Below are positions 28,028 through 36,568 of a stretch of DNA of 64,000 nucleotides, piece after piece. The position numbers and the translations under genes were made by a program. How positions within the stretch are numbered: position 1 is the stretch's first letter; each line of letters starts with the position of its first letter. The DNA is from Hyphomonadaceae bacterium UBA1849 (GTDB lineage Bacteria; Pseudomonadota; Alphaproteobacteria; Caulobacterales; Hyphomonadaceae): NCBI GenBank assembly GCA_002338565.1, contig DDIN01000013.1, positions 1-64,000 of the forward strand, in the 5' to 3' direction. The notes under the pieces are model-generated. The model worked only from the letters and a program-made list of their open reading frames with translations. It ran no database searches and was not told the DNA's origin.

Positions 28028-28869
28028 TGTGCATCCTCGTGAACGAGTGAACGGACAGTGTCCGAAAGGGTTGGCATGGCGCGGCCCAAAACGGCCTCGG
28101 CCCGCGAGACATCCAGTCCGCAGGAGAGCGCGCGTTCCGGCGTCATATCGCGCGCGGAACTCTGCACCATCCAGTCCGGATTAATGCCAAGCTCAGCGGC
28201 AAGCGCCTGCATGAATTCTTCTTTTGAGCTGACATCGCGCGATGCCAGATTGATCACGCCGGTCTCGCCCGTCGCAATCAGGTCCACCAGCCCTTCAGCG
28301 CAGGCGCGGACATGCATGGTGGAGGTGAAATAGTCAGTGAATGCACCGATAGGCGTGCGGTTTGTCAGGCTGTCGATTGCCCAGCGACCAAAGCCCTTCT
28401 TCGCGCCGCAAATATTGGTGCGCACAACAAGACTGTTCGGCGCTTCACGCGCCATGGTCTCGGCTGTGAATTTGGATGCGCCATACGCATTGATCATATG
28501 GACAAGCGCGGTCTCATCATGCTTTTCGCGCGGCTCGCCACGAAAGAACTGATCGGTTGAGACGTGAATGAGACGGCCTTCGGTCTGCTGGCACCACGCC
28601 GCCAGCACAGCCACAGGCGCAGCATTCACACGATAGGACATTTCCTGATCGGCTTCGCAGGCAGCAAGGTTCACATTGGCAACGCAGTTGATGACAGCCG
28701 TAGCGTCCGTCTGACAGAGCAGACGAAACAGCCCCATCTGGTTTGTTACATCAATCTGGAGGTCAGCGCCCGAACGGGCAGCGCCAAGCGCGCGTATGCC
28801 GCGCTCCTGCAGCACCGCCATCACTTCCGTGCCCAGAAGGCCGGTCGCGCCGAGAACCAGAACACTCAT
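27979..28869 (-). CDS. SDR sugar-nucleotide reductase, RmlD-like
   Basis: 296 residues. NAD(P)-binding motif VLGATGLLGTEV at the N-terminus, and the catalytic Thr-Tyr-Lys arrangement appears as HVSTDQFF ... YGASKFTAE (here Y-xxx-K intact). It is of the dTDP-4-dehydrorhamnose reductase type, which reduces a keto-sugar nucleotide. It is not part of the standard pseudaminic or legionaminic pathways, so it may give a modified nonulosonic acid or make another sugar for the filament. TAATG overlap with the upstream cytidylyltransferase gene. Confidence 0.85.
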   Translation of the reverse strand: MSVLVLGATGLLGTEVMAVLQERGIRALGAARSGADLQIDVTNQMGLFRLLCQTDATAVINCVANVNLAACEADQEMSYRVNAAPVAVLAAWCQQTEGRLIHVSTDQFFRGEPREKHDETALVHMINAYGASKFTAETMAREAPNSLVVRTNICGAKKGFGRWAIDSLTNRTPIGAFTDYFTSTMHVRACAEGLVDLIATGETGVINLASRDVSSKEEFMQALAAELGINPDWMVQSSARDMTPERALSCGLDVSRAEAVLGRAMPTLSDTVRSLVHEDAQCVTTTNSASATVRSA

Positions 28870-29651
28870 TACGCGGCAAGCGATGTCTGACTTGCGCCAG
28901 ACACGTCCGCTTCCTGTTCGGCGGCCAGTCGCGCCGGATCAATACGAATATCGTTGATGGCAGGGATGTCCGGTCGGCGCATGCACATCGCCAGATAGTC
29001 AGCAGCACGCGCAAACGGAGCGTCTTCGCCCATCGCTGCGTAAAGCGCGCGAAACATTTCGACGTCTTCTTCATAGTCGAGCGTCCAGCGCAGGCGTTCC
29101 ATGCCGCCTTTCGGGCCTTTGATAGATGCGTGTGTCAGGTTTGGATGGTTGCGTATCCATGGCGTGACGTGTTCACGCTCATACGGGTCTTCAGCCAGAT
29201 GGTTTGCAGCATGCAGATGGCCGGCATGAAAGACTTCGCAGTCCAGCCCGTGCGGGAAGCCCGGAGGCATATTGTTACAGCCATAGTCGGCCTGCGTTTC
29301 TTTCCAGAAGCGGATCGTCTCGCCGCAGATTTCCGGATCAATAAGCGGGCAATCCGAGGTCACACGCATAACGGCGGTTGCAATCACCTCACGTGCCGCC
29401 AGCGCATAACGAGCCAGAACGTCCTTTTCAGGACCGCGCACGACTTTATAGCCCCAGCTTTCAGCAGCTTCAGCGACGGGATCGTCCTGCGCCAGGTCAG
29501 GCACAGCAACGACGACCATATCCGCACCCGGTATCTGGTCGCAGCGATCAAGGCAGCGCTTCAGGAATGGCTCGCCGCCAAGATCCATCATCACTTTGCC
29601 CGGGCAACGGGAAGAGCCCATGCGGGCCTGAACGATAACCGCAAGCGTCAT
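28869..29651 (-). CDS. Cytidylyltransferase-like sugar nucleotidyltransferase (SpsF/NeuA type)
   Basis: 260 residues. Opening VIVQARMGSSRCPGKVM is the nucleotide-binding signature of CMP-sugar synthetases of the KdsB/NeuA/SpsF group, followed by VMRVTSDCPLIDPE. It probably activates the nonulosonic acid with CMP before transfer to flagellin. The C-terminal half (GLDCEVFHAGHL, RWTLDYEEDVEMFRAL) follows the SpsF pattern. Overlaps the glycosyltransferase gene by ATGA and the SDR gene by TAATG. Confidence 0.88.
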   Translation of the reverse strand: MTLAVIVQARMGSSRCPGKVMMDLGGEPFLKRCLDRCDQIPGADMVVVAVPDLAQDDPVAEAAESWGYKVVRGPEKDVLARYALAAREVIATAVMRVTSDCPLIDPEICGETIRFWKETQADYGCNNMPPGFPHGLDCEVFHAGHLHAANHLAEDPYEREHVTPWIRNHPNLTHASIKGPKGGMERLRWTLDYEEDVEMFRALYAAMGEDAPFARAADYLAMCMRRPDIPAINDIRIDPARLAAEQEADVSGASQTSLAA

Positions 29652-30520
29652 GCTGCATCTCCGGATTCTGAAGGTTGCGTCTGAGGCCGTGAGAACAGGG
29701 CCTGCATACGCTTCGAAATTACGACACCAAGACGCGTCAGCCCGCAGACCCAGAAATAGATCGCGGCGCGTGGACGGCCGGTGAAAACAGATTTGATCGG
29801 TCGCCAGATCGGGTAGCGAACGAACAGGTGAAAATACATGGAATGGGCACGGTCCGGATGGGTGCGGATGAACTCGGCATCGCGGCGTCCATACCAGCGG
29901 AACTTGCCCATATAATCGGAGAATTCAGGGTGGTGATATTGCGGCACAATGGTGCGCCCTACCCCGAATGTGAACCGGCCCGTATCGACGATACGCTTGA
30001 AGAGGTCCGCATCATCAGACTGGTCTTTATTCACCTCGTCAAAGCGAACCGCCTGCAAAACCTCTTTGCGGTAGAGCGTTGGCGCAACGCCGATCATCAG
30101 AGTGCGCGGACCGGGCTGATGCTGGAACACGGCCATCGCGTCATGCTCGGCACGGTTCCAGAAACCGTTGTCTTCGATACCGACACCCGCCTGAACCACA
30201 TAAAGCTCAAACGCTTCCATATCTCGCTGGAGCGAAACAAGTGCATCCGGCGCAGGGCGGTGGTCGGCATCAATGAAGGCGATGAGATCATATGTGGCAT
30301 TGTCGGCCCCGAGCTGACGGTCGGGCGCGAGGCCGCGTCCGCCAGAGCGGATCACCTTCGCGCCGAGACGTTCGGCAATCGCGACAGTGTCATCTGTCGA
30401 ACCACCATCCACGACAATCAGCTCATCCGGCTGGCACGCCTCAATGGCCCGGATCGATTTCTCAATCCGGCTCGCTTCGTTGCGTGCACAGAGCACAACA
30501 GAAACAGGCGCGCGTGTCAT
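29648..30520 (-). CDS. Family 2 glycosyltransferase
   Basis: 290 residues, GT-A fold: VSVVLCARNEASRIEKSIRAIE, LIVVDGGSTDDTV and the metal-binding DXD as FIDADHR. The C-terminal part has hydrophobic stretches (about 250-275) that may associate with the membrane. First gene of the five-gene minus-strand sugar operon, divergent from the PseB/FlmA-like dehydratase with about 100 bases shared between them. Acceptor unknown; the operon context favours a surface or flagellar glycan. Confidence 0.9.
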   Translation of the reverse strand: MTRAPVSVVLCARNEASRIEKSIRAIEACQPDELIVVDGGSTDDTVAIAERLGAKVIRSGGRGLAPDRQLGADNATYDLIAFIDADHRPAPDALVSLQRDMEAFELYVVQAGVGIEDNGFWNRAEHDAMAVFQHQPGPRTLMIGVAPTLYRKEVLQAVRFDEVNKDQSDDADLFKRIVDTGRFTFGVGRTIVPQYHHPEFSDYMGKFRWYGRRDAEFIRTHPDRAHSMYFHLFVRYPIWRPIKSVFTGRPRAAIYFWVCGLTRLGVVISKRMQALFSRPQTQPSESGDAA

Positions 30521-30621
30521 GCGCGTAGTTAAACATTTCAGGCGCTAAGGATTGGTAAAGCAAAGCACGCATATCTTTAACCGAAAGAACAAATTTGAAC
30601 CAAATTGAAGGGGTTCAGACC

Positions 30622-31737
30622 ATGAGTATCGCAGCAGCTTCCGACCTTGATCTTCAGGCGATCACACGCGATTTCCGTACGCCATTTCCTGATCTCAATG
30701 GAAAATCCATCCTGATTACAGGGGGTACCGGCTCTTTCGGCAAGAAGCTCGTCAAGATCATCACCGACAACTGGACACCGCGCCGTCTTGTTATCTTCTC
30801 TCGCGATGAGTTGAAGCAATACGAGATGGCTCAGGAGTTTCCGATGCAGAAACACGAGTTTCTGCGGTACTTTATCGGCGATGTTCGCGATCAGGCCCGC
30901 CTCGAAATGGCGATGCGCGACATTGATTTCGTCATTCACGCCGCCGCGCTGAAGCATGTTCCGATCGCTGAATACAACCCGATGGAATGCGTTAAAACCA
31001 ATATTATGGGCGCAGAGAACGTTGTGAATGCCTGCATCCGCGCCGGTGTTCAGAAGGTTGTGGCGCTCTCCACCGATAAAGCGGCCAGCCCGATTAACCT
31101 TTATGGTGCGACTAAGCTGGCCTCCGACAAGATTTTTGCAGCGGCCAATAACCTTTCCGGTCGCAATGGTTGCCGCTTCTCGGTTGTGCGCTATGGCAAT
31201 GTTGTCGGCTCTCGTGGTTCTGTCGTTCCATTCTTCAAAAAGCTGGTCGCAGAAGGTGCCGATCACCTGCCTATCACAGACGAGCGCATGACACGCTTCT
31301 GGATCACGCTTGAGCAAGGCGTGAATTTCGTGCTCTCCAGCCTCGAACTGATGGAGGGCGGCGAAATCTTCGTTCCGAAAATCCCGTCTACGACGGTTGT
31401 TGAGCTTGCTAAGTCCGTTGCCCCGCATTTGCCACACAAAGTGGTCGGTATTCGTCCGGGCGAGAAGCTGCACGAAACTATGGTTGCCGAAGATGATGGT
31501 CGTTCGACCATCGAAATCCCTGACCGTTTCGCAATTCTGCCAGCGCTCGATGAGAAACTGATGGCGAAGTGGCTGGAACGCGGCGCAAGCCAGATGGAAG
31601 ATGGTTTCTATTATGCGTCTAACCGCAACCCGGAGCGCATGGATGCACGCGGCCTTCTGGGCATGCTGCAGGCGGCCTTCCCTGAAATGGGCGAGCTTCC
31701 ACTCGCACCGACATCGGGCGTCAGCAAAGCCGGCTAA
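30622..31737 (+). CDS. flmA: UDP-GlcNAc 4,6-dehydratase, PseB/FlmA-like
   Basis: 371 residues from the ATG at 30622, preceded by AAGGGG. Extended SDR: NAD-binding ILITGGTGSFGKK, then FSRDELKQYEM, HAAALKHVP, and catalytic STDKA..PINLYGATK with the Asp-Lys and Tyr-xxx-Lys residues of C5-inverting 4,6-dehydratases. In pseudaminic acid synthesis this is the first step (PseB); in Caulobacter the orthologue is FlmA, needed for flagellin modification. The N-terminal extension of about 28 residues is longer than in the smallest PseB proteins. It is divergent from the sugar operon, so both may share a control region. Confidence 0.9.
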   Translation: MSIAAASDLDLQAITRDFRTPFPDLNGKSILITGGTGSFGKKLVKIITDNWTPRRLVIFSRDELKQYEMAQEFPMQKHEFLRYFIGDVRDQARLEMAMRDIDFVIHAAALKHVPIAEYNPMECVKTNIMGAENVVNACIRAGVQKVVALSTDKAASPINLYGATKLASDKIFAAANNLSGRNGCRFSVVRYGNVVGSRGSVVPFFKKLVAEGADHLPITDERMTRFWITLEQGVNFVLSSLELMEGGEIFVPKIPSTTVVELAKSVAPHLPHKVVGIRPGEKLHETMVAEDDGRSTIEIPDRFAILPALDEKLMAKWLERGASQMEDGFYYASNRNPERMDARGLLGMLQAAFPEMGELPLAPTSGVSKAG

Positions 31738-31762
31738 AGCGCCTGACACGAAATTCAAAAAA

Positions 31763-31786
31763 TGCCGCTTCCAGATGGAGGCGGCA
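31763..31786. terminator. Hairpin downstream of the PseB/FlmA-like gene
   Basis: A ten-pair stem (one G-T pair) with an AGAT loop. The T-run (six T) lies on the minus-strand side only; in the + direction it would act as a terminator without a T tract. Confidence 0.5.
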
Positions 31787-31853
31787 AGTTAGGCTACAAC
31801 ATGCTTGTGTTGGATCAGGTTTGCCCCCACGTGACACCACAGAGGGTTTAGAC

Positions 31854-32393
31854 ATGGACTATTCAACGGATTATACCATCCACACCGAGGCCATTGCGGA
31901 ACTCTTTGAGTCGACCTTCACCGCATCAGAAGGCGCTGATGAAGGCGCGCTTATCGGCGCGCTTGCGCGCGGCTTGATCACGGAGACACCTACCGAGGAC
32001 CTGCGCGTGTTCACTGCGTGGGAGAACGGCAAGCTTTTGGGCGGGATCTTTTTTACGCGCCTCACCTACACAGCAGATGCTCGCACGGTCTTCATGATGG
32101 CTCCGGTGGCGATCGCTAAGGCGTATCAAGGCAATGGCATCGGGCAACAGCTGATCGCCCACGGTCTTGAAACGCTTAAGCACGAGGGCGTGGACATAGC
32201 CGTGACCTACGGCGATCCTACCTTCTACGGTCGGGCGGGGTTCAAGCCCGTCTCGGAGGCGGATGTACCCGCACCGCAACCGCTTAACCATCCTGAGGGC
32301 TGGATCGCCAAGTCACTGACCGACGCGCCGCTGACGCCCCTCAGCGGACCTGCACATTGCGTCGCCAGGTTCGACGATCCGGCATTCTGGTAA
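31854..32393 (+). CDS. GNAT N-acetyltransferase (YhbS-like)
   Basis: 179 residues from the ATG at 31854. Acetyl-CoA-binding signature VAIAKAYQGNGIGQQLIAHGLETL (Q/R-x-x-G-x-G/A) and YGDPTFYGRAGF, as in the YhbS group. Cytosolic enzyme of unknown substrate. It interrupts the flagellar region functionally, and nothing ties it to sugar synthesis. Confidence 0.87.
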   Translation: MDYSTDYTIHTEAIAELFESTFTASEGADEGALIGALARGLITETPTEDLRVFTAWENGKLLGGIFFTRLTYTADARTVFMMAPVAIAKAYQGNGIGQQLIAHGLETLKHEGVDIAVTYGDPTFYGRAGFKPVSEADVPAPQPLNHPEGWIAKSLTDAPLTPLSGPAHCVARFDDPAFW

Positions 32394-32455
32394 TTAGCGG
32401 GACTCCATTCCGTAGTAGGGCATGCTGCGTTTGTGCAGAGCTAAGCACGCATAAT

Positions 32456-33097
32456 TCACCCCAGATTGAACGCGCCTTTGATGCCGTCGATCAGCAGCTG
32501 AACAGACAGAGCCGCCAGAATAACGCCGAGGATACGGGTCAGACCACCTGCAACGCTGTCACCCATCATGCGAACGAGCGGACCAGCAAGCAGGAACATG
32601 ACGAGGCAGACCAGCATGTTCAACGCAAATGCGGCAAGAACCACACCCTGCTGCGCAATGCTGTCAGAGTTGCTCATATAGAGCATCGCCGTCGCGATCG
32701 TGCCCGGACCCGCGAGCATTGGAATACCAAGCGGAAAGACAGAGATATCATCCAGATCTTCGTGTTCGGCCATATGCGCCTCTGCGCGGTGTTCACGGCG
32801 CTCGGTACGCTTCTCGAAGACCATGTCGAGCGCGATCAGAAAGAGCAGCAAGCCACCCGCCGCACGGAACGCATCAATAGAGATATGCATCTTCTCCAGC
32901 AGCCATGAGCCACCAAAAGCAAATGCGAACACGATAATGGTCGCGACAATAACCGACTTAATCGCCATTTTGCGCGAATACGCCGGTCCACCTGGCGCAG
33001 TCATGGACGCAAACACGGGTGCAACGCCCAGCGCATCCACAAGCACGAAGAAGGTGACAAAACTTGCCGAGAAAAGAGAGATAAGATCCTGAGACAT
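32456..33097 (-). CDS. MarC family integral membrane protein
   Basis: 213 residues with six predicted membrane helices in the 3+3 MarC (UPF0056) layout. Signatures: FFVLVDALGVAPVFASMT near the N-terminus, and the second-half mirror PLGIPMLAGPGTIATAMLYM. A charged cytoplasmic loop (KRTERREHRAEAHMAEHED) separates the halves. Function unknown despite the historical link to multiple antibiotic resistance. Single gene with RBS GAGGGG. Confidence 0.92.
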   Translation of the reverse strand: MSQDLISLFSASFVTFFVLVDALGVAPVFASMTAPGGPAYSRKMAIKSVIVATIIVFAFAFGGSWLLEKMHISIDAFRAAGGLLLFLIALDMVFEKRTERREHRAEAHMAEHEDLDDISVFPLGIPMLAGPGTIATAMLYMSNSDSIAQQGVVLAAFALNMLVCLVMFLLAGPLVRMMGDSVAGGLTRILGVILAALSVQLLIDGIKGAFNLG

Positions 33098-33326
33098 GAG
33101 GCCCCTCTACGCCTTTAGCGGCAAAGTTCAAGCGCTAAATTTGCATATCTGAATTGAACTTTTCACTGCATCGAACAGCTTGAGCACGAATAAAGCGGCT
33201 CACCTGCATTTCTGAAGCAAAATAATGCGAAAGTATATCGCAGCACTCTTTTAAGTCCGCCACCTCTTCACCGCGCCGCAAAGCTGGTAAACGATAGACA
33301 TCGGCGATTCAGGGGGTGATTGAACT

Positions 33327-35072
33327 ATGGCAACGGCAGGCGAAGAAATCCTGATCAAGGACGCAATGGTGTTCCTGTTCGCTGCAGGCGTGGCCGTTCC
33401 CTTCTTCCGTTTTCTGAAGCTGCCTGCAGTCATCGGTTTCATGGTATCCGGTCTCGCGCTGGGTCCGTTTGGCGTGGGCATGCTGGCCGAGCACTGGCCC
33501 GTTCTGGAATATATTTCGATATCCGAACCCGAAGCCGCCGCCCCCTTTGCCGAACTTGGCGTGCTCTTCCTTCTGTTTCTTCTGGGGCTGGAATTCTCGT
33601 TCGAGAAGCTTTGGGCGCTGAAGAAAACCGTGTTCGGCGTTGGCGGCATGCAAGCCTCCGTTAGCGCGCTCTCGCTCGCGGCGATTGCTTTCTGGCTCAT
33701 CATCCCTGACCCGAGCGTCGCAATTGTCTGTGGTCTGGCGCTCGCCCTCTCCTCCACTGCGATTGTCATGCAGGTTCTGGTCGAAGAGAAGATTGCGGCA
33801 AAACCTGTCGGCCGGACCAGCTTCGGCGTGCTGCTTTTTCAGGACATTCTGGTTGCGCCAATTCTGATCTTTGTCGGCCTTTTGAACATTGAAGAAGGCG
33901 CGAACCTGACATCCGTGCTTCTACAAGCGTTTGTGCAGGGCGTTATCGCCATCGCCGTGATCTTCTTCATCGGCAAATTCGTGCTGCGACGCCTGTTCAA
34001 AATGGTCGCGATTGCCGGTGGGCGTGATTTCCTTATGGCGCTGACGCTGCTGACAGTTGTTGGGGCAGCAGCTATTACCGCAAGCGCTGGCTTATCATTG
34101 GCGCTGGGCGCGTTTCTGGCTGGCCTTCTGCTTGGTGAGACAGAGTTCAAACACCAGACAGAGGTCGATCTGGAGCCATTCAAAGGCATTTTGCTTGGCC
34201 TGTTCTTCATGACAGTCGGCATGGGGCTCGACCTGCCCGCCATCATCTCGCAACCGCTTACGATCGTGCTCGGTCTGGTCATTCTGATCAGCGTAAAACT
34301 TGTTGCCGCTTACGGTGCCGTGCGCATTCTGAACAAGGATAACGCCGTCGCAATTGAGAGCGCATTCCTGCTGGCCCCTGCCGGCGAGTTCGCATTCGTC
34401 GTTGTCGCAACAGCATCAGCGACCGGCATTTTGCCCTCTGACATCGCCGCGCCGCTCACCGCAGTCGCCGGCCTTTCCATGCTATGCATTCCGGTCATGT
34501 CGAAGATCGGCCAGTACCTCGCCAGAAAAACACTGCCAGAGGACGCACCAGTCGCCGAGGAAGTTCAAGACTTTTCCGATCATCAGGGCCACGTCCTTCT
34601 CGCCGGTTTTGGTCGCGTCGGCGAGGTTGTGGCGCGCATTCTCTCTCAGGAGTCTGCCGATGTCGTTGCGCTGGATATGAATGCGCGGCTCGTTTCTAAC
34701 GCGCGCGAGGCCGGATATCGCGCCTATCTGGGCGATGCATCGCGGCCAGAACTTCTCCATTCGGTCGGTCTGGAAGGGGCATCTGTCTTCATCATCACCG
34801 TCGATAATCCGCAGATTACAGAGATGCTGGTGCGGTCTGTGCGCGCAGTTCGTCCTGATATTCCAATTCTCGCCCGGGCCCACGACGCCTTGCACGCCAC
34901 CGAGCTGGAGCGCGCTGGCGCGAACTATGTCGTTCCGGAAGTTGTTGAAACAGGTCTGCAGTTGTCTGGTAACGCGCTGCGTAGTTTCGGCTATGAGTAT
35001 GAAACCGTGCGCGCGCTTCTGGCGACTGAACGCGAAGAAGCTTACCATACCAAGTCGAGCGAAGACGCTTGA
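33327..35072 (+). CDS. CPA2-type potassium/proton antiporter with RCK domain (KefB-like)
   Basis: 581 residues. N-terminal Na+/H+-exchanger domain of about 12 helices (to about residue 390), then a cytoplasmic TrkA-N/RCK nucleotide-binding domain (about 415-530) opening with GHVLLAGFGRVGEVVARIL and DMNARLV. The layout is that of KefB/KefC, K+ efflux systems gated by glutathione conjugates. The partner KefF/KefG oxidoreductase is not beside it. Shared terminator hairpin with the convergent flagellin gene lies directly downstream. Confidence 0.93.
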   Translation: MATAGEEILIKDAMVFLFAAGVAVPFFRFLKLPAVIGFMVSGLALGPFGVGMLAEHWPVLEYISISEPEAAAPFAELGVLFLLFLLGLEFSFEKLWALKKTVFGVGGMQASVSALSLAAIAFWLIIPDPSVAIVCGLALALSSTAIVMQVLVEEKIAAKPVGRTSFGVLLFQDILVAPILIFVGLLNIEEGANLTSVLLQAFVQGVIAIAVIFFIGKFVLRRLFKMVAIAGGRDFLMALTLLTVVGAAAITASAGLSLALGAFLAGLLLGETEFKHQTEVDLEPFKGILLGLFFMTVGMGLDLPAIISQPLTIVLGLVILISVKLVAAYGAVRILNKDNAVAIESAFLLAPAGEFAFVVVATASATGILPSDIAAPLTAVAGLSMLCIPVMSKIGQYLARKTLPEDAPVAEEVQDFSDHQGHVLLAGFGRVGEVVARILSQESADVVALDMNARLVSNAREAGYRAYLGDASRPELLHSVGLEGASVFIITVDNPQITEMLVRSVRAVRPDIPILARAHDALHATELERAGANYVVPEVVETGLQLSGNALRSFGYEYETVRALLATEREEAYHTKSSEDA

Positions 35073-35086
35073 TTTAAAAGAAAAAT

Positions 35087-35111
35087 GGGTCCGGAGAATT
35101 ACTCCGGACCC
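35087..35111 (-). terminator. Terminator of the divergent flagellin gene
   Basis: A ten-pair perfect stem GGGTCCGGAG/CTCCGGACCC with a five-base loop, then TTTTTCTTTT on the minus strand. It may also slow + strand transcripts from the antiporter gene. Confidence 0.9.
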
Positions 35112-35167
35112 AAGTAAAGCGACTAGGGAAGACCAGATCCATAATCGCTGAAAAGATGTCAGATGCC

Positions 35168-36001
35168 CTATCCCTGGAAGAGGGAAAGGATCGTCTGAGA
35201 ATTCTGGTTCGCGATAGACAGCGCCTGAACGCCGAGCTGTTGTTTAACCTGCAAGGCCTGCAGCCGCGCACTCTCTTTGGAGAGGTCAGCATCGACGAGG
35301 TTACCAACGCCCTCCTCAAGACTATCGCTAAGTTTGGATACAAAGCTGACATGCGTATCAACGCGATTAGCCGTCGCGCCGAGGCGGGACAGAGCTGCGT
35401 TCACATTGTTCAGGCTTGTATCAATTGTACTGACAAGACCGGACGCCAGCGTTGCTGTGCCGAGGCTCGCCGTAGCCGCGAAGGTAATAATTGATCCGCC
35501 AAGCGACAGATTTTCAGTATCCAGAGTGATCTGATCAGTCGAGTCGATGTCAGCGATGAAGCCGATACCGTTCGTCTGCGAGCCATCAAGAAGGTTCGCG
35601 CCGTCGAATTCCGAGTTATTGATGATCGTGCTGATCTGGCTGATAAGCGACTTGAAGTCCTCATCATATGCCGAGCGCGCTGCGCCGTTAATGGACGTAT
35701 CAGACGCCGCAAGCGCCTTAGAGCGCAGTTCGATCAACAAATCTGAAATGGATTCACTACCGGCAATCGCGACATCAACAATGGAGTTGGCGCGATCCAG
35801 ACTAGTTTGTACCGCCGCAAGCGCCCCGATATCGCCTCGCATGCCTTGCGCAACCGCAAAAACCGCTGAGTCGTCTCTGGCGCCGCCGACTTTATACCCG
35901 CTCGCGACCCGGTTTTGGGTCTGCTCAAGATCACTATTGGTTTTGTTCAGAACCTGCAATGCGCTCATTGCAGCTGAATTTGTATGTACACTCGAAACCA
36001 T
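35168..36001 (-). CDS. Divergent flagellin paralogue (FljJ-like candidate)
   Basis: 277 residues. N- and C-terminal flagellin domains are intact (SVHTNSAAMSALQVLNKTNSDLEQTQNRVASG at the start, LQVKQQLGVQALSIANQNSQTILSLF at the end), so it can enter the filament or bind the export chaperone. It differs from the four other flagellins in the centre (DGSQTNGIGFIADIDSTDQI) and has no detectable -24/-12 element or A-loop hairpins in its leader. In Caulobacter a specialised flagellin, FljJ, works with FlbT to repress translation of the major flagellin mRNA; this gene is a candidate counterpart by divergence and context only. Confidence 0.92.
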   Translation of the reverse strand: MVSSVHTNSAAMSALQVLNKTNSDLEQTQNRVASGYKVGGARDDSAVFAVAQGMRGDIGALAAVQTSLDRANSIVDVAIAGSESISDLLIELRSKALAASDTSINGAARSAYDEDFKSLISQISTIINNSEFDGANLLDGSQTNGIGFIADIDSTDQITLDTENLSLGGSIITFAATASLGTATLASGLVSTIDTSLNNVNAALSRLGATANRVDTHVSFVSKLSDSLEEGVGNLVDADLSKESARLQALQVKQQLGVQALSIANQNSQTILSLFQG

Positions 36002-36118
36002 CAGTTCTCTCCCGCAGGGAAGCTAAATTTCCTGCCTCGGAGTAAAGGTTTCGCTCGTGATGGTTAAATAAACGTTGGCAAAGAGAAAAAAGTTTCTCAG
36101 GTATTCGTCGGATCGGCT

Positions 36119-36496
36119 TCAGACCTGGCGGTCAACAATCAGTCCGTAAGCTTCGCCCATAGACTTTGCGAGCTCGAGAAACTGCTCTTCCGGCCATTGT
36201 TTAAGAACTTCACCGGACGTTGGATCAAGAACCTTCTGGACATACTTGCCCGTGTCTTCATCGCGTTCGATGACGAGTTTACCATCGGGTGCGTTCTGTG
36301 TTTCTTCCAGCGCCTCTTTCAGAAGCTGGCGTCTTTGTTCGGCCGGGTCTGTTGTCTCAGCGTCTTCCGCCTTGCGGACATCAGATGCTGCAGACTGTTC
36401 TTCCTGGCCTGAAGCTTCGCGAAACGCGAAACGCTCTTGTTTGATATCAGCAGCCAATGCGCCAGATACCGGGGTAAGTTTGAGATCTCCTGACAT
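36119..36496 (-). CDS. flaG: FlaG family protein
   Basis: 125 residues. The C-terminal half (GKLVIERDEDTGKYVQKVLDPTSGEVLKQWPEEQFLEL in shorter units) is the FlaG domain, whose members influence filament length and sit beside flagellin and FliD genes. The N-terminal half is charged and likely disordered (EEQSAASDVRKAEDAETTDPAEQRR). RBS TTAGGAGA. It lies between two flagellin genes, 72 bases after the first; no T-tailed terminator is seen in that gap, so read-through transcription is likely. Confidence 0.88.
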   Translation of the reverse strand: MSGDLKLTPVSGALAADIKQERFAFREASGQEEQSAASDVRKAEDAETTDPAEQRRQLLKEALEETQNAPDGKLVIERDEDTGKYVQKVLDPTSGEVLKQWPEEQFLELAKSMGEAYGLIVDRQV

Positions 36497-36568
36497 TGTG
36501 TGTCTCCTAACCGTGGAAGGAAGGACCGGAGCCGATGAATAAGATCACCGGCCCCGATACCCTTGCCT

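Noticed and set aside
27155..28042. 295-codon + strand frame
   Set aside because: Antisense to the NeuB-like gene; no recognisable features.
30521..30621. Possible CtrA or sigma-54 element between the sugar operon and the dehydratase gene
   Set aside because: Only half-matches (single TTAA motifs without a correctly spaced partner); no -24/-12 pattern.
30577..31758. 393-codon - strand frame
   Set aside because: Fully antisense to the PseB/FlmA-like gene, whose motifs are unambiguous.
36497..36568. Stem in the gap between flagellin A and flaG
   Set aside because: Eight-pair stem with a wobble pair but no T-run; not called a terminator.
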